Source of the DNA: Actinomycetota bacterium
GTDB lineage: Bacteria; Actinomycetota; Nitriliruptoria; Nitriliruptorales; JAHWKO01
Reading direction: 5' to 3'
Assembly: GCA_019347855.1 (NCBI GenBank)
Contig: JAHWKO010000021.1
Span: 1 to 27,009 of the forward strand
DNA: 27,009 bases
Each line of letters opens with the position of its first letter. Position 1 is the stretch's first letter. Below, in pieces: positions 7,475 to 13,867 of the stretch. The notes beneath the pieces are model-generated. The model saw only the letters and a program-made list of their open reading frames with translations. It did no database searches and was not told the DNA's origin. A program made the position numbers and the translations under genes.

Positions 7475-8245
7475 TCAGCGCAGGGTGGCGCGCCCCCCGT
7501 CGACCGGGATCACCGCACCGGTCAGGTAGGACCCCGCACGCGACGACAGGAAGATGGCGGTGCCCGCGAGGTCGTCCGGGCGACCCGTGCGCTGCAGCGG
7601 GAACACCTCGTCGGCGTGCTCCTCGAGCTGGTCGAACATGAACGCGGTCATCTTGCTCTCGAACAGCCCCGGGGCGATCGCGTTCACCGAGATGTGCTCG
7701 TCCGCTAGGCGCTTGGCGAGGTGGCGCGTCAGCATGTGGACCCCGGCCTTCGACGCCGAGTACGCGTACGACTCGAGCTCCGGCACCGAGATCCCGTCGA
7801 TCGAACCGATGTTGATCACCCGCGCCGGGTCATCGAGCGTGCCCGCGGCGCGCAGCTGGGGGAGCAGCGCCACGGTCATGTAGAAGACGCCCTTCACGTT
7901 CACGTCGAGGACCTTGTCGAAGCCGGACTCGGCGTACTCATCGATGTCCTCACCCCACGAGGCGCCGGCGTTGTTCACGAGGATGTGGACCTGGTCCTCG
8001 CGCTCCGCGATCGCGGCCCCGAGCTCGTCGCAGCCGGCCTTCGACGAGAGGTCGGCGGGGATCGGGATGCACTCGCCGAGCTCGGACAGATCCTCGGCGG
8101 TCGAGGTCAGCTGTTCCTCCTTCCGGGAGCAGATGTAGACCCGCGCCCCGGCTGCGAGGAACCCCTCCGTGATCATGCGACCGATGCCGCGGGAGCCTCC
8201 GGTGACCAGCGCCACCTTGCCGTCGATCGAGAACAGGTCCGTCAC
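7475..8245 (-). CDS. Short-chain dehydrogenase/reductase, RhlG-like
   Basis: A 256-residue SDR with cofactor loop TGGSRGIG (15-22), NNAG (91-94) and catalytic Ser148, Tyr162 and Lys166 (YSASKAGVH). The strings ARVINIGSIDGI and YAYSASKAGVHMLTRHLAKRL resemble RhlG, the NADPH-dependent beta-ketoacyl reductase first studied in Pseudomonas rhamnolipid work. A 3-oxoacyl substrate is therefore plausible but unproven. SRKEEQL after beta-2 fits NADP. GTG at 8245 follows AGGAGG at seven bases and a TACCGT box lies upstream, so the longer open frame to 8290 is not used. It shares a divergent region with the cupredoxin gene. Confidence 0.93.
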   Translation of the reverse strand: MTDLFSIDGKVALVTGGSRGIGRMITEGFLAAGARVYICSRKEEQLTSTAEDLSELGECIPIPADLSSKAGCDELGAAIAEREDQVHILVNNAGASWGEDIDEYAESGFDKVLDVNVKGVFYMTVALLPQLRAAGTLDDPARVINIGSIDGISVPELESYAYSASKAGVHMLTRHLAKRLADEHISVNAIAPGLFESKMTAFMFDQLEEHADEVFPLQRTGRPDDLAGTAIFLSSRAGSYLTGAVIPVDGGRATLR

Positions 8246-8272
8246 GCCTTCGCCTCCTGGTCGGTGCGGGCG

Positions 8273-8278
8273 ACGGTA
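8273..8278 (-). promoter_or_regulatory. -10 box TACCGT for the RhlG-like SDR gene
   Basis: The minus strand reads TACCGT 27 bases before GTG 8245, leaving a leader of about 20 nt with AGGAGG. In the same 130-base divergent region I found no equally clear -10 box for the cupredoxin gene. Confidence 0.5.
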
Positions 8279-8375
8279 GTCGACACCCACATCCGGCCGT
8301 CACGCGGAGATGGATCTGAACCGATCGCCACCGGCCTGCGTAGCCGTGAACGAGCCGTCGTCCGGAGGGGCATCC

Positions 8376-9122
8376 ATGTCTTGGGCATCCACGTCTTCAC
8401 GATCCGTCACCCGTCGCCTGATCGCGGGGCTGTTCGCGCTGGTCATCATCGGCGTCCCCGCGGGGATCGCGTGGGCCGAGACCCACTCGGTCGCGGTCGT
8501 CGACAACGCCTACGAGCCCGGGTCGCTCACCGTGACCGTCGGGGACACGGTGCAGTGGACGCACCAGGGCACGGCGCCCCACACGGTCACCGCCAGCGAC
8601 GGCAGCTGGGACTCACACCCCGACTGCGAGTCGTTCGGTGACGACTGCATGATGAGGGGGGACACCTACAGCCAGGACTTCACGGAGGCCGGGGAGGTCA
8701 CCTACTACTGCAAGATCCACGGCACGCCCGACGGGCAGGGCATGGCCGGGACCATCACGGTGCAGGCCGCCCAGAGCAGCGACGACGGTGGAGCCGACAC
8801 CGGCGGTGACACGGGCGGCGACACCGGCGGGGACACAGGCGGCGATACCGGCGGGGACACGGGCGGTGACACCGGCGGCGACACGGGCGACACTGGTGAC
8901 ACGGACGGCGGAACGGACGGTGGGACCGACGGCAGCGCGGACACCACCGGGGACAACCCGGCCCAGGCGGATCAGACCGGCTCGGCGGAGGGCGCCTCTG
9001 ACGAGCTCCCGGAGACCGGGGCCGATGCTTCGAGCCTCGTCGTCGGGGCGCTGGCAGGTGGGGTCGCCCTGGTCGCTGGCTTCGCGCTGCTCCGCCGCCG
9101 CAAAGAGGTCCCCACGACCTGA
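8376..9122 (+). CDS. Sortase-anchored (LPETG) cupredoxin-domain surface protein
   Basis: A 248-residue exported blue-copper protein. A signal peptide (to about AWA, residue 34) is followed by a plastocyanin/amicyanin-like domain (about 35-130). Its four type-1 copper ligands are visible: His69 (TAPHTV), Cys112, His115 (YYCKIHG) and Met123 (GQGMAG). Cys84 and Cys91 may form a disulfide. A Gly/Asp/Thr stalk with seven exact TGGD repeats then leads to a classical sortase signal: LPETG (211-215), a hydrophobic helix and RRRK. It should carry electrons or copper while covalently held on the cell wall. ATG at 8376 follows GGAGGGG. No sortase gene is in the window, so the anchoring enzyme is elsewhere. 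Confidence 0.93.
   Translation: MSWASTSSRSVTRRLIAGLFALVIIGVPAGIAWAETHSVAVVDNAYEPGSLTVTVGDTVQWTHQGTAPHTVTASDGSWDSHPDCESFGDDCMMRGDTYSQDFTEAGEVTYYCKIHGTPDGQGMAGTITVQAAQSSDDGGADTGGDTGGDTGGDTGGDTGGDTGGDTGGDTGDTGDTDGGTDGGTDGSADTTGDNPAQADQTGSAEGASDELPETGADASSLVVGALAGGVALVAGFALLRRRKEVPTT
8799..8882 (+). repeat. Seven tandem 12-bp units encoding TGGD in the cupredoxin stalk
   Basis: Seven successive 12-base units encode Thr-Gly-Gly-Asp, followed by two shortened TGD units to about 8900. The Thr and Gly codons vary between units (ACC, ACG, ACA; GGC, GGT, GGG), so the repeat is kept at the protein level and is not a fresh slippage product. Confidence 0.9.
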
Positions 9123-9133
9123 GCGTCGCGGGG

Positions 9134-9667
9134 TCAGTCCCTCGATGACACCGCGCTGGCGACGCGCTCGGCGTCCCACGTGTGGTGGACCGCCTCGTGG
9201 GCGGCGTTGCGCGCCATGTCCAGCAGGTCGCGGTCACCCCACGGGAACGACGCCTCGCGTCCCCACGCGCGCTCGTCGATGTCCTCGATCAGGACGGCCA
9301 GGGTGTCCACCGCACGGTTGATGTCGTCGGTGAGCGGAGCCAGCCCCCGTCCGCCGTAGTCGGCTTCCTCTGCACGTCGATCCGGGCTGAAGAACGCGAT
9401 GTCCGGTCGGTCCTCATCGCGCATCCGCTCGAGCGCGTCGACCATCCAGGTCAGGACGTCGGCGATGTGCCCCCCGTACTCGATGACCGACCACGTGTCC
9501 GGATCCGGCCGTTCCCGTAGCTCGGTGGCCGACAGCTCCGCCGTGGTGCGGCGCCAGCGCTCAGCCGATGCACGGGTGACCTCGGCGAGCGACCCGCCAC
9601 CCCGGTGGTCCGCGAAGTCCATCCCGCACTGCTCACAGGACCAGTCCTCGGTGCGTCCTCCGGCCAT
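9134..9667 (-). CDS. DinB-superfamily (DinB_2) metal-binding protein with N-terminal CxxC motif
   Basis: A 177-residue four-helix-bundle protein of the DinB/YfiT superfamily, whose members include thiol-dependent transferases and hydrolases. The metal triad is visible: His67 (EYGGHIADVL), His157 and His161 (AHEAVHH, in HxxxH spacing). DTWSVIEYGGHI is typical of DinB_2 proteins, which in actinobacteria often work with mycothiol. An N-terminal extension carries CEQC (Cys11, Cys14) and a nearby His21, a possible small zinc site not found in most family members. The ATG follows GAGGGG, and TACGCT lies upstream. The substrate is unknown. Confidence 0.85.
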   Translation of the reverse strand: MAGGRTEDWSCEQCGMDFADHRGGGSLAEVTRASAERWRRTTAELSATELRERPDPDTWSVIEYGGHIADVLTWMVDALERMRDEDRPDIAFFSPDRRAEEADYGGRGLAPLTDDINRAVDTLAVLIEDIDERAWGREASFPWGDRDLLDMARNAAHEAVHHTWDAERVASAVSSRD

Positions 9668-9696
9668 CGGATCCCCTCGCTGTGGTCAGTGGCGCG

Positions 9697-9702
9697 AGCG
9701 TA
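9697..9702 (-). promoter_or_regulatory. -10 box TACGCT for the DinB-like gene
   Basis: The minus strand reads TACGCT 29 bases before the ATG at 9667, giving a leader of about 22 nt. Confidence 0.4.
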
Positions 9703-9747
9703 GGACCGCCCCGTCGCGGCAGGGTGGCCAGCCGGAGGGGACGCTGG

Positions 9748-10092
9748 TCAGGCCCAGCCGAGCTCGTGGAGGCGGTCGTCGTCGATCCCCACGTGGTGCG
9801 CTAGCTCGTGCACCACGGTCACGTACACCTCGTCGACCAGCTCCTGCTCATCCCGAGCCATGGCGCAGATCGGCAGACGGAAGATGCGGATCACGTCGGG
9901 CAGCATCCCCGAGTACTCGAACCGCTCGGTGAGCGGCACGCCCTCGTAGATGCCGAGGAGGGTCGGGTCCTCCTCGTGCTCGTCATCGACGATCACCGCC
10001 ACGTTGTCGAAGTGCTGCCAGAGCTGCTCGGGGACGTCGTCGAGCGCGTCGTCGACGAGTTCCTCGAAGCGTTCGATCGGGACCGGTCGCAT
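9748..10092 (-). CDS. Small zincin-like metallopeptidase family protein (DUF1025/PF06262 type)
   Basis: A 114-residue protein with the zinc motif HELAHHVGIDDDRLHELGW near its C-terminus: HExxH at residues 95-99, then Gly and Asp in the spacing of the small actinobacterial zincin family. The start MRPVPIERFEELVDDALDDVPEQL also matches that family's usual opening, so ATG at 10092 is preferred over GTG at 10119. There is no Shine-Dalgarno sequence, but TAGCCT lies seven bases before the ATG, indicating a leaderless transcript. Homologues are widespread and poorly understood. No signal peptide is seen, so it is cytoplasmic. Its promoter overlaps the 3' end of the upstream ceramidase-like gene. 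Confidence 0.9.
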   Translation of the reverse strand: MRPVPIERFEELVDDALDDVPEQLWQHFDNVAVIVDDEHEEDPTLLGIYEGVPLTERFEYSGMLPDVIRIFRLPICAMARDEQELVDEVYVTVVHELAHHVGIDDDRLHELGWA

Positions 10093-10099
10093 GCACCGG

Positions 10100-10105
10100 A
10101 GGCTA
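10100..10105 (-). promoter_or_regulatory. -10 box TAGCCT of the zincin gene, overlapping the ceramidase stop codon
   Basis: The minus strand reads TAGCCT, then seven bases, then the ATG at 10092. Its first three bases are the TAG stop codon of the upstream ceramidase-like gene. This spacing should make the zincin mRNA leaderless. Confidence 0.45.
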
Positions 10106-12604
10106 GTGGCGGTCGGCACGGGTCATCGCCCGGCCCGCGGCCAGTGCCGCACCGACCGCGAGCGCCCCGGCCGCCGGGCGCCCCCCGCCGGTCGCCGGGG
10201 TCGAGGCTCCGTCGGAGGTGGAGCCTCCGGGGCCATCCGCCCTGTCGTCGCCGCTGCCGCCCGAGCCCTCGGGGGAGCCCGCCGGACAGTCACCGGCGCG
10301 ACCGACCTCCACCTCGGAGGGTGAGTGCCCGTGCCAGTCGCGGTCCGTGCCCCCGACCGCCATGTCCGGTGGCCAGCGCAGCTCGGCGACCTCGCCCACG
10401 GTGAACGTCCCGGCTTCGCCCGAGTGGTTGCCGTGGGCGCCGCGCAGGCCGCCGGCCGGGACCTCCACGTCCGCACCGGGGGCGTCGCCGTCGACGACCG
10501 CGACGTAGGCCGTGTCGGATCCGTCCCACGTCGCGACGTGGTCGCCGCCCTGGTAGCGGAAGGTGAGCGTCCCGCCAGCCGGCACCTGCTCGCGGTAGCG
10601 GAGGTGCTCGCGGACCTCTGGCGGCGGGTTCTGGACGCGGAAGAGCAGCCGGCTCCCGCTGCCCTCCGCCCGCATCTCGACGCCACGGACGATCAAGCCG
10701 TCGTTGGGGACGACCTCGAACGGCTCGGTCGCCAGCTCGTAGCGGGCAGCGGTGATGCGGAAGCGGTAGGTCCCGAGCGTCTGGTCCGCGGCGATCTCGT
10801 GACGGGCGAGGTACCGACCGTCCTCCTCGGTCCAGTGGAACGCGACGCCCAGGTCGGAGTCGACGGGGTCCCACGTCCCGGTCTCGGTCCGCCGCTCGAG
10901 GATGACGAACGGGGCGCCGACCGGCCGGTCCAGTCCATCCGGACCGCCGCCCCAGGTGAGGTCGGCGACTCCCATCCGCGGGACGTCGCAGGGTGGCTGC
11001 GCCTGCATCTGTCCCTCGGCGGCGCCGCCGCCGACCCCGCCGCCCTCGCCGCCGGGCGGCGGGTACTCGGGGAGCGGGTCGACGTTCGGCGGCGGGGCTT
11101 CCTCGCCGGATGCGAGGGCGCCACTCAGCTGCTCGGTGCTCCGCACGACCAGGAGCGTCGTCCACTGCCCGAACACCGTGTGGCCGCCCTCGTAGTGCTG
11201 CTGGTTGTACTCCTCCTGGGTCGTGAAGTACCCGACGAAGTCGTTGGCGAGCCCCACGACCGCCGCGTCGTCCACCCCGTCCGGTGCGCCGTCCAGCGCG
11301 GCTGCGTTGATGCGACGCCCCGCCTCCGTCGTCGCCTCGCCGGGTAGCGCGGTCAGCAGCGTGGGTCCGATGCGCAGGAGCTGCAGCTCGGGGTCGGTCC
11401 GCCAGGGTGCCGGTCCCGCGATCACCTTGCGTCCGTGGACGGGATCGGCGAGCTCCGCTGGACGGCGGGTCCCCTCGAGCCCCGCCTCGTACCAGGGCGT
11501 GGGTCCGTTCTCGGCGCCTCCGAGGAACGACACGCCCCACAGCGCCCGGTTCGCGACGGGCCTGCCGGGTTCGACCTCCTGGCCCTGGTAGCGGATCCGC
11601 GTCCAGCGGTGTCCGAGCGGCACGTTCGACCGGAGGCCGCTACCGGCCGAGTCCCACAGCTCCCGCAGCTTGCGCCCCAGTCGGATCCCCATCAGGTCGG
11701 CGCAGGAGTGCGGGTTGTACGACTCGTAGAGGGACATCAGGTCGCCCTCGTTGCTGTTCGTCAGCACGCCGAGCGGGACGCCCGATCCTCCGACCGGGAC
11801 GCCGACGGCACCTGCACCGGAGCCGAAGCTCGCCTCGAACCGGCGGACGGCCAACCCGGACAGATCGCCCGAGAACACCGTGTTCGTGTTCGGGAAGTTC
11901 GTGGGGTGGACGGCGAACAGCCCCCAGCCGGTGACCGGCTCCCCAGAGGGTCGCTCGACGCGCAGCAGTCGGATGTTCAGGTCCCGGGGATGGTCGGGCC
12001 CGGCCGGGTCCATCGACAGCTCCCTTCGCGCCACGGCACGTCCAGGCCGTGGTTGGCGAGGTGCGCCTCGAGCGAGCGGTTCGTGCTGACGTCCCCGATC
12101 GATCCCCGCGCCCATCCCGCCCACAGCGGGTCCCAGGTCAGCGTGGGCACGCCGCACCGCCTCGGCCATCTGCTCCTCGAGCCAGTCGGTCCACTCTTCG
12201 GGGCCGGCGTGCGTGTGGGTGCCCGCCAGCATCACCGTGTCCATCGAGTACCCGAGGTCCGCCAGGCGCTCGACCACCCCCGCCTTGTCCAGGGACGCAC
12301 CGAGGTCGACGGTCAGCAGGGCCAGTCGGGTCTGGCCGTCATCGAGGACGAGCGCCCGGGCGAAGAGCCGGACCGCGACCCCGTTGGCGGTGCGGTCGGG
12401 GCGGACGTACCCGAAGAAGGTCCCTCCGTTGCCGGGGGTCAGGTCCGTGACCCCGGTACCCGCACGTAGCGGACCCGCCCCGCCCGGCGCCTGGAGGGCT
12501 TGGGCCATACGAGTGACGGGAGGCACGAGCGTCATCGCTCCGGCTGCGGCCCCCGCGCCCGCAGACAGACGCAGGAAGTCCCGTCGCGTGATGCCCCCAC
12601 CCAT
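10103..12604 (-). CDS. Tat-exported neutral/alkaline ceramidase-like hydrolase, with an internal compensated frame disruption
   Basis: An 833-codon frame starting MGGGITRRDFLRLSAGAGAA, a twin-arginine signal peptide. The body matches neutral ceramidases, zinc enzymes that cleave the amide of ceramide. Visible motifs are GTHTHAGP (zinc His, residues 118-125), VHPTNFPNTNTVFSGDLSG, NSNEGDLMS, ALPGEATTEAGRR and NDFVGYFTTQEEYNQQHYEGG. A C-terminal beta domain follows, then a Gly/Ser-rich tail with TPATGGG, a short hydrophobic stretch and RADRH, resembling a sortase signal. Codons 148-197 (12014-12163) do not fit: the +1 frame there encodes family motif GDVSTNRSLEAHLANHG with near-perfect G/C third positions. 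Two compensating single-base changes, biological or sequencing errors, explain this. If they are real, the active protein may be damaged. TAGGGT eight bases before the ATG suggests a leaderless mRNA. Confidence 0.87.
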   Translation of the reverse strand: MGGGITRRDFLRLSAGAGAAAGAMTLVPPVTRMAQALQAPGGAGPLRAGTGVTDLTPGNGGTFFGYVRPDRTANGVAVRLFARALVLDDGQTRLALLTVDLGASLDKAGVVERLADLGYSMDTVMLAGTHTHAGPEEWTDWLEEQMAEAVRRAHADLGPAVGGMGAGIDRGRQHEPLARGAPRQPRPGRAVARRELSMDPAGPDHPRDLNIRLLRVERPSGEPVTGWGLFAVHPTNFPNTNTVFSGDLSGLAVRRFEASFGSGAGAVGVPVGGSGVPLGVLTNSNEGDLMSLYESYNPHSCADLMGIRLGRKLRELWDSAGSGLRSNVPLGHRWTRIRYQGQEVEPGRPVANRALWGVSFLGGAENGPTPWYEAGLEGTRRPAELADPVHGRKVIAGPAPWRTDPELQLLRIGPTLLTALPGEATTEAGRRINAAALDGAPDGVDDAAVVGLANDFVGYFTTQEEYNQQHYEGGHTVFGQWTTLLVVRSTEQLSGALASGEEAPPPNVDPLPEYPPPGGEGGGVGGGAAEGQMQAQPPCDVPRMGVADLTWGGGPDGLDRPVGAPFVILERRTETGTWDPVDSDLGVAFHWTEEDGRYLARHEIAADQTLGTYRFRITAARYELATEPFEVVPNDGLIVRGVEMRAEGSGSRLLFRVQNPPPEVREHLRYREQVPAGGTLTFRYQGGDHVATWDGSDTAYVAVVDGDAPGADVEVPAGGLRGAHGNHSGEAGTFTVGEVAELRWPPDMAVGGTDRDWHGHSPSEVEVGRAGDCPAGSPEGSGGSGDDRADGPGGSTSDGASTPATGGGRPAAGALAVGAALAAGRAMTRADRH

Positions 12605-12612
12605 ACGACCGC

Positions 12613-12618
12613 ACCCTA
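12613..12618 (-). promoter_or_regulatory. -10 box TAGGGT of the ceramidase-like gene
   Basis: The minus strand reads TAGGGT, then eight bases, then the ATG at 12604, with no Shine-Dalgarno sequence. This fits leaderless initiation. The palindromic repeats begin about 40 bases upstream. Confidence 0.45.
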
Positions 12619-12658
12619 CTAGGGCCACCGTCCCCGCTCCCCGGCCGCACCACCCCCG

Positions 12659-12703
12659 GCTGCTTGTGAACCGGGAGCGCCACATGTGGCGCGCGGCGTT
12701 CAC
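12659..12703. repeat. Palindromic 45-bp repeat, copy 1
   Basis: It is identical to copy 2 (12729-12773) except at 12693. It contains a 38-bp imperfect palindrome (12666-12703) with ends GTGAAC/GTTCAC and core AGCGCCACATGTGGCGC. A small extra hairpin, GGGTC-GGG-GACCC, lies just after it at 12706-12718. It sits in the divergent region between the ceramidase-like gene and the 12816 gene. Confidence 0.9.
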
Positions 12704-12728
12704 GAGGGTCGGGGACCCCGCGAAGGGA

Positions 12729-12773
12729 GCTGCTTGTGAACCGGGAGCGCCACATGTGGCGCTCGGCGTTCAC
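12729..12773. repeat. Palindromic 45-bp repeat, copy 2
   Basis: This is the more perfect copy: the 20-bp core GAGCGCCACATGTGGCGCTC (12745-12764) is an exact palindrome, flanked by matching GTGAAC and GTTCAC. It lies exactly 70 bp from copy 1. Its right edge is nine bases before the -10 box of the 12816 gene, so it covers the -35 region. It could be a repressor operator or a dispersed extragenic palindrome. Confidence 0.9.
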
Positions 12774-12782
12774 AGGTGGGGC

Positions 12783-12788
12783 TACGGT
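12783..12788 (+). promoter_or_regulatory. -10 box TACGGT for the 12816 gene
   Basis: TACGGT lies 27 bases before the ATG at 12816, giving a leader of about 20 nt with GGAGGGG. The -35 position falls inside palindrome copy 2. Confidence 0.5.
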
Positions 12789-12815
12789 CGGGTGCAGCGG
12801 ACGGAGGGGATCGCG

Positions 12816-13301
12816 ATGGGCGAGTGGCGCGGCGTCGACCTCGAGACGTGGTCGGACTTCTACATGGCCCTCCGGTCCGTCCTGGCCGAGCTTCCGCCCG
12901 GCACGGAGCTGTTGCTGCAGCCCGACGGGGACGCGCGGATCGCCGCGGTCACCGCCAGGCCCCGCCCGCACGTCGCGATCCGCACGCACTCGCAGGACCT
13001 CGCCTCGTTCCGGTGCGAGACGTTCACCGACCTGATCGACCGTGTGCGAAGCAACATCGAGGACCATTGGGAGGTCGAGACGCCCGGCCAGCTCGCCTAC
13101 GCGTACGAGGGCGACGTGTCGCCCCGCCTGCGCGCGGCGTTCGCGGACGGTGACCTCGTGCACGACCTCCCGGAGGGCGAGCGGCCGTCGCCGACCGCGC
13201 ACTCCAGCGGCAGCGACGGGGAGTCGGGTCTCGCGGGGCGGCTGTCGCCCGAGGTGGCCGAGAAGCTGCGCCGGATGGGCAGCTCCGCCATCGACCGGTG
13301 A
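12816..13301 (+). CDS. Conserved-looking hypothetical protein, 161 residues
   Basis: I do not recognise this protein with confidence. It begins MGEWRGVDLETWSDFYMALR after GGAGGGG and has no signal peptide or membrane segment. The first 115 residues look like one compact alpha/beta domain: a helix (WSDFYMALRSVLAEL), strands (TELLLQPDGDARIAAVT; HVAIRTHS) and a helix (FTDLIDRVRSNIEDHWEV). They recall the small chaperone-like domains named TY-Chap in actinobacteria, but this is only an impression. The tail is a Ser/Gly-rich linker followed by LSPEVAEKLRRMG. The open frame extends far upstream but only as an antisense shadow of the ceramidase-like gene. Its promoter abuts the twin palindromes, the only visible hint of regulation. 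Confidence 0.82.
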   Translation: MGEWRGVDLETWSDFYMALRSVLAELPPGTELLLQPDGDARIAAVTARPRPHVAIRTHSQDLASFRCETFTDLIDRVRSNIEDHWEVETPGQLAYAYEGDVSPRLRAAFADGDLVHDLPEGERPSPTAHSSGSDGESGLAGRLSPEVAEKLRRMGSSAIDR

Positions 13302-13304
13302 GGG

Positions 13305-13721
13305 TCAGCTGGGCAGTTCCGCTTCGAGCACCTCGCGTCGACGGCCCGTGATCTCGGCCGGACCGTCCGGTCCGAGCACCACCAGGACCGCCCGTGAGGT
13401 CGCCACGCAGTCCTCGTCGCGGAACACCCCCACGCCGATCGTGAACGAGGTCGTCCCGATCGACAGCACGCGCGCGCCGACCCGCAGCTCGCCGGGGAAG
13501 TGGACCTCCCTGAGGTAGTCGATCTCCAGACGGCGCAGGATCACCGTGAGGCCGTCGTCGACCCTGCCGGCGAGTTCGATCCCGAGCGCCACCCGTCCGG
13601 ACTCGATGTGGGCGGCCATCGCGACGTTGTTCACGTGCCCCATCGCGTCGGTGTCGGAGAACCGGATCTGCTGGGTGACCCAGTGCGTGTACGTGGGCTC
13701 GGTGAGGTCGGGGTCGCTCAC
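13305..13721 (-). CDS. Hotdog-fold acyl-CoA thioesterase (4HBT family)
   Basis: A 138-residue single-hotdog protein likely to hydrolyse an acyl-CoA or acyl-ACP thioester. The diagnostic motif FSDTDAMGHVNNVAMAAHIESGRVAL carries the catalytic Asp25, the His-Val-Asn-Asn loop and Glu40, as in YbgC/4-hydroxybenzoyl-CoA-type enzymes. A second strand, LRRLEIDYLREVHFPGELRVGARV, matches the family pattern of an aromatic residue before the helix-strand turn. The GTG start follows GGAGG. It converges on the 12816 gene, with three bases between stops, and is divergent from the DsbA-like gene. The acyl chain preference is unknown. Confidence 0.92.
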   Translation of the reverse strand: MSDPDLTEPTYTHWVTQQIRFSDTDAMGHVNNVAMAAHIESGRVALGIELAGRVDDGLTVILRRLEIDYLREVHFPGELRVGARVLSIGTTSFTIGVGVFRDEDCVATSRAVLVVLGPDGPAEITGRRREVLEAELPS

Positions 13722-13723
13722 GG

Positions 13724-13737
13724 GTCCTCCGGAGGAC
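13724..13737. repeat. Perfect 14-bp palindrome covering the thioesterase ribosome binding site
   Basis: GTCCTCCGGAGGAC is self-complementary and includes the GGAGG of the thioesterase gene. On the mRNA the CCTCC beside it could compete for the ribosome binding site, although a hairpin would have only a 4-bp stem. It might instead be a small operator. Confidence 0.5.
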
Positions 13738-13867
13738 GAGGTGAGCGGACCTTGCCACGCGGACGTCGGACGGGTCCAACCCGGTGGCCGAACGACCGGC
13801 TCGAGGCCGCGATCGGACCGGCGAGCACCCGTTCACTGGGGGGTGGACGTCGATGGTGGAGGCCCTG

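Noticed and set aside
9668..9747. Terminator or small RNA between the zincin and DinB-like genes
   Set aside because: Only a 4-bp stem (CCGC/GCGG) is visible, too weak to call; the gap otherwise holds the DinB-like promoter.
12014..12163. Programmed ribosomal frameshifting in the ceramidase-like gene
   Set aside because: It would need two opposite shifts within 150 bases. No slippery heptamer is seen at either junction, so indels are the simpler reading.
12659..12773. Start of a CRISPR array
   Set aside because: There are only two repeat units, each is palindromic over 38 bp, there is one 25-base spacer, and no cas gene is nearby.
12213..12815. Upstream extension of the 12816 gene, including peptide copies from the palindromes (RERHMW)
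   Set aside because: It is antisense to the ceramidase-like gene, and the repeated peptide arises only because both strands of the palindromes read alike. A good ribosome binding site and -10 box point to ATG 12816.
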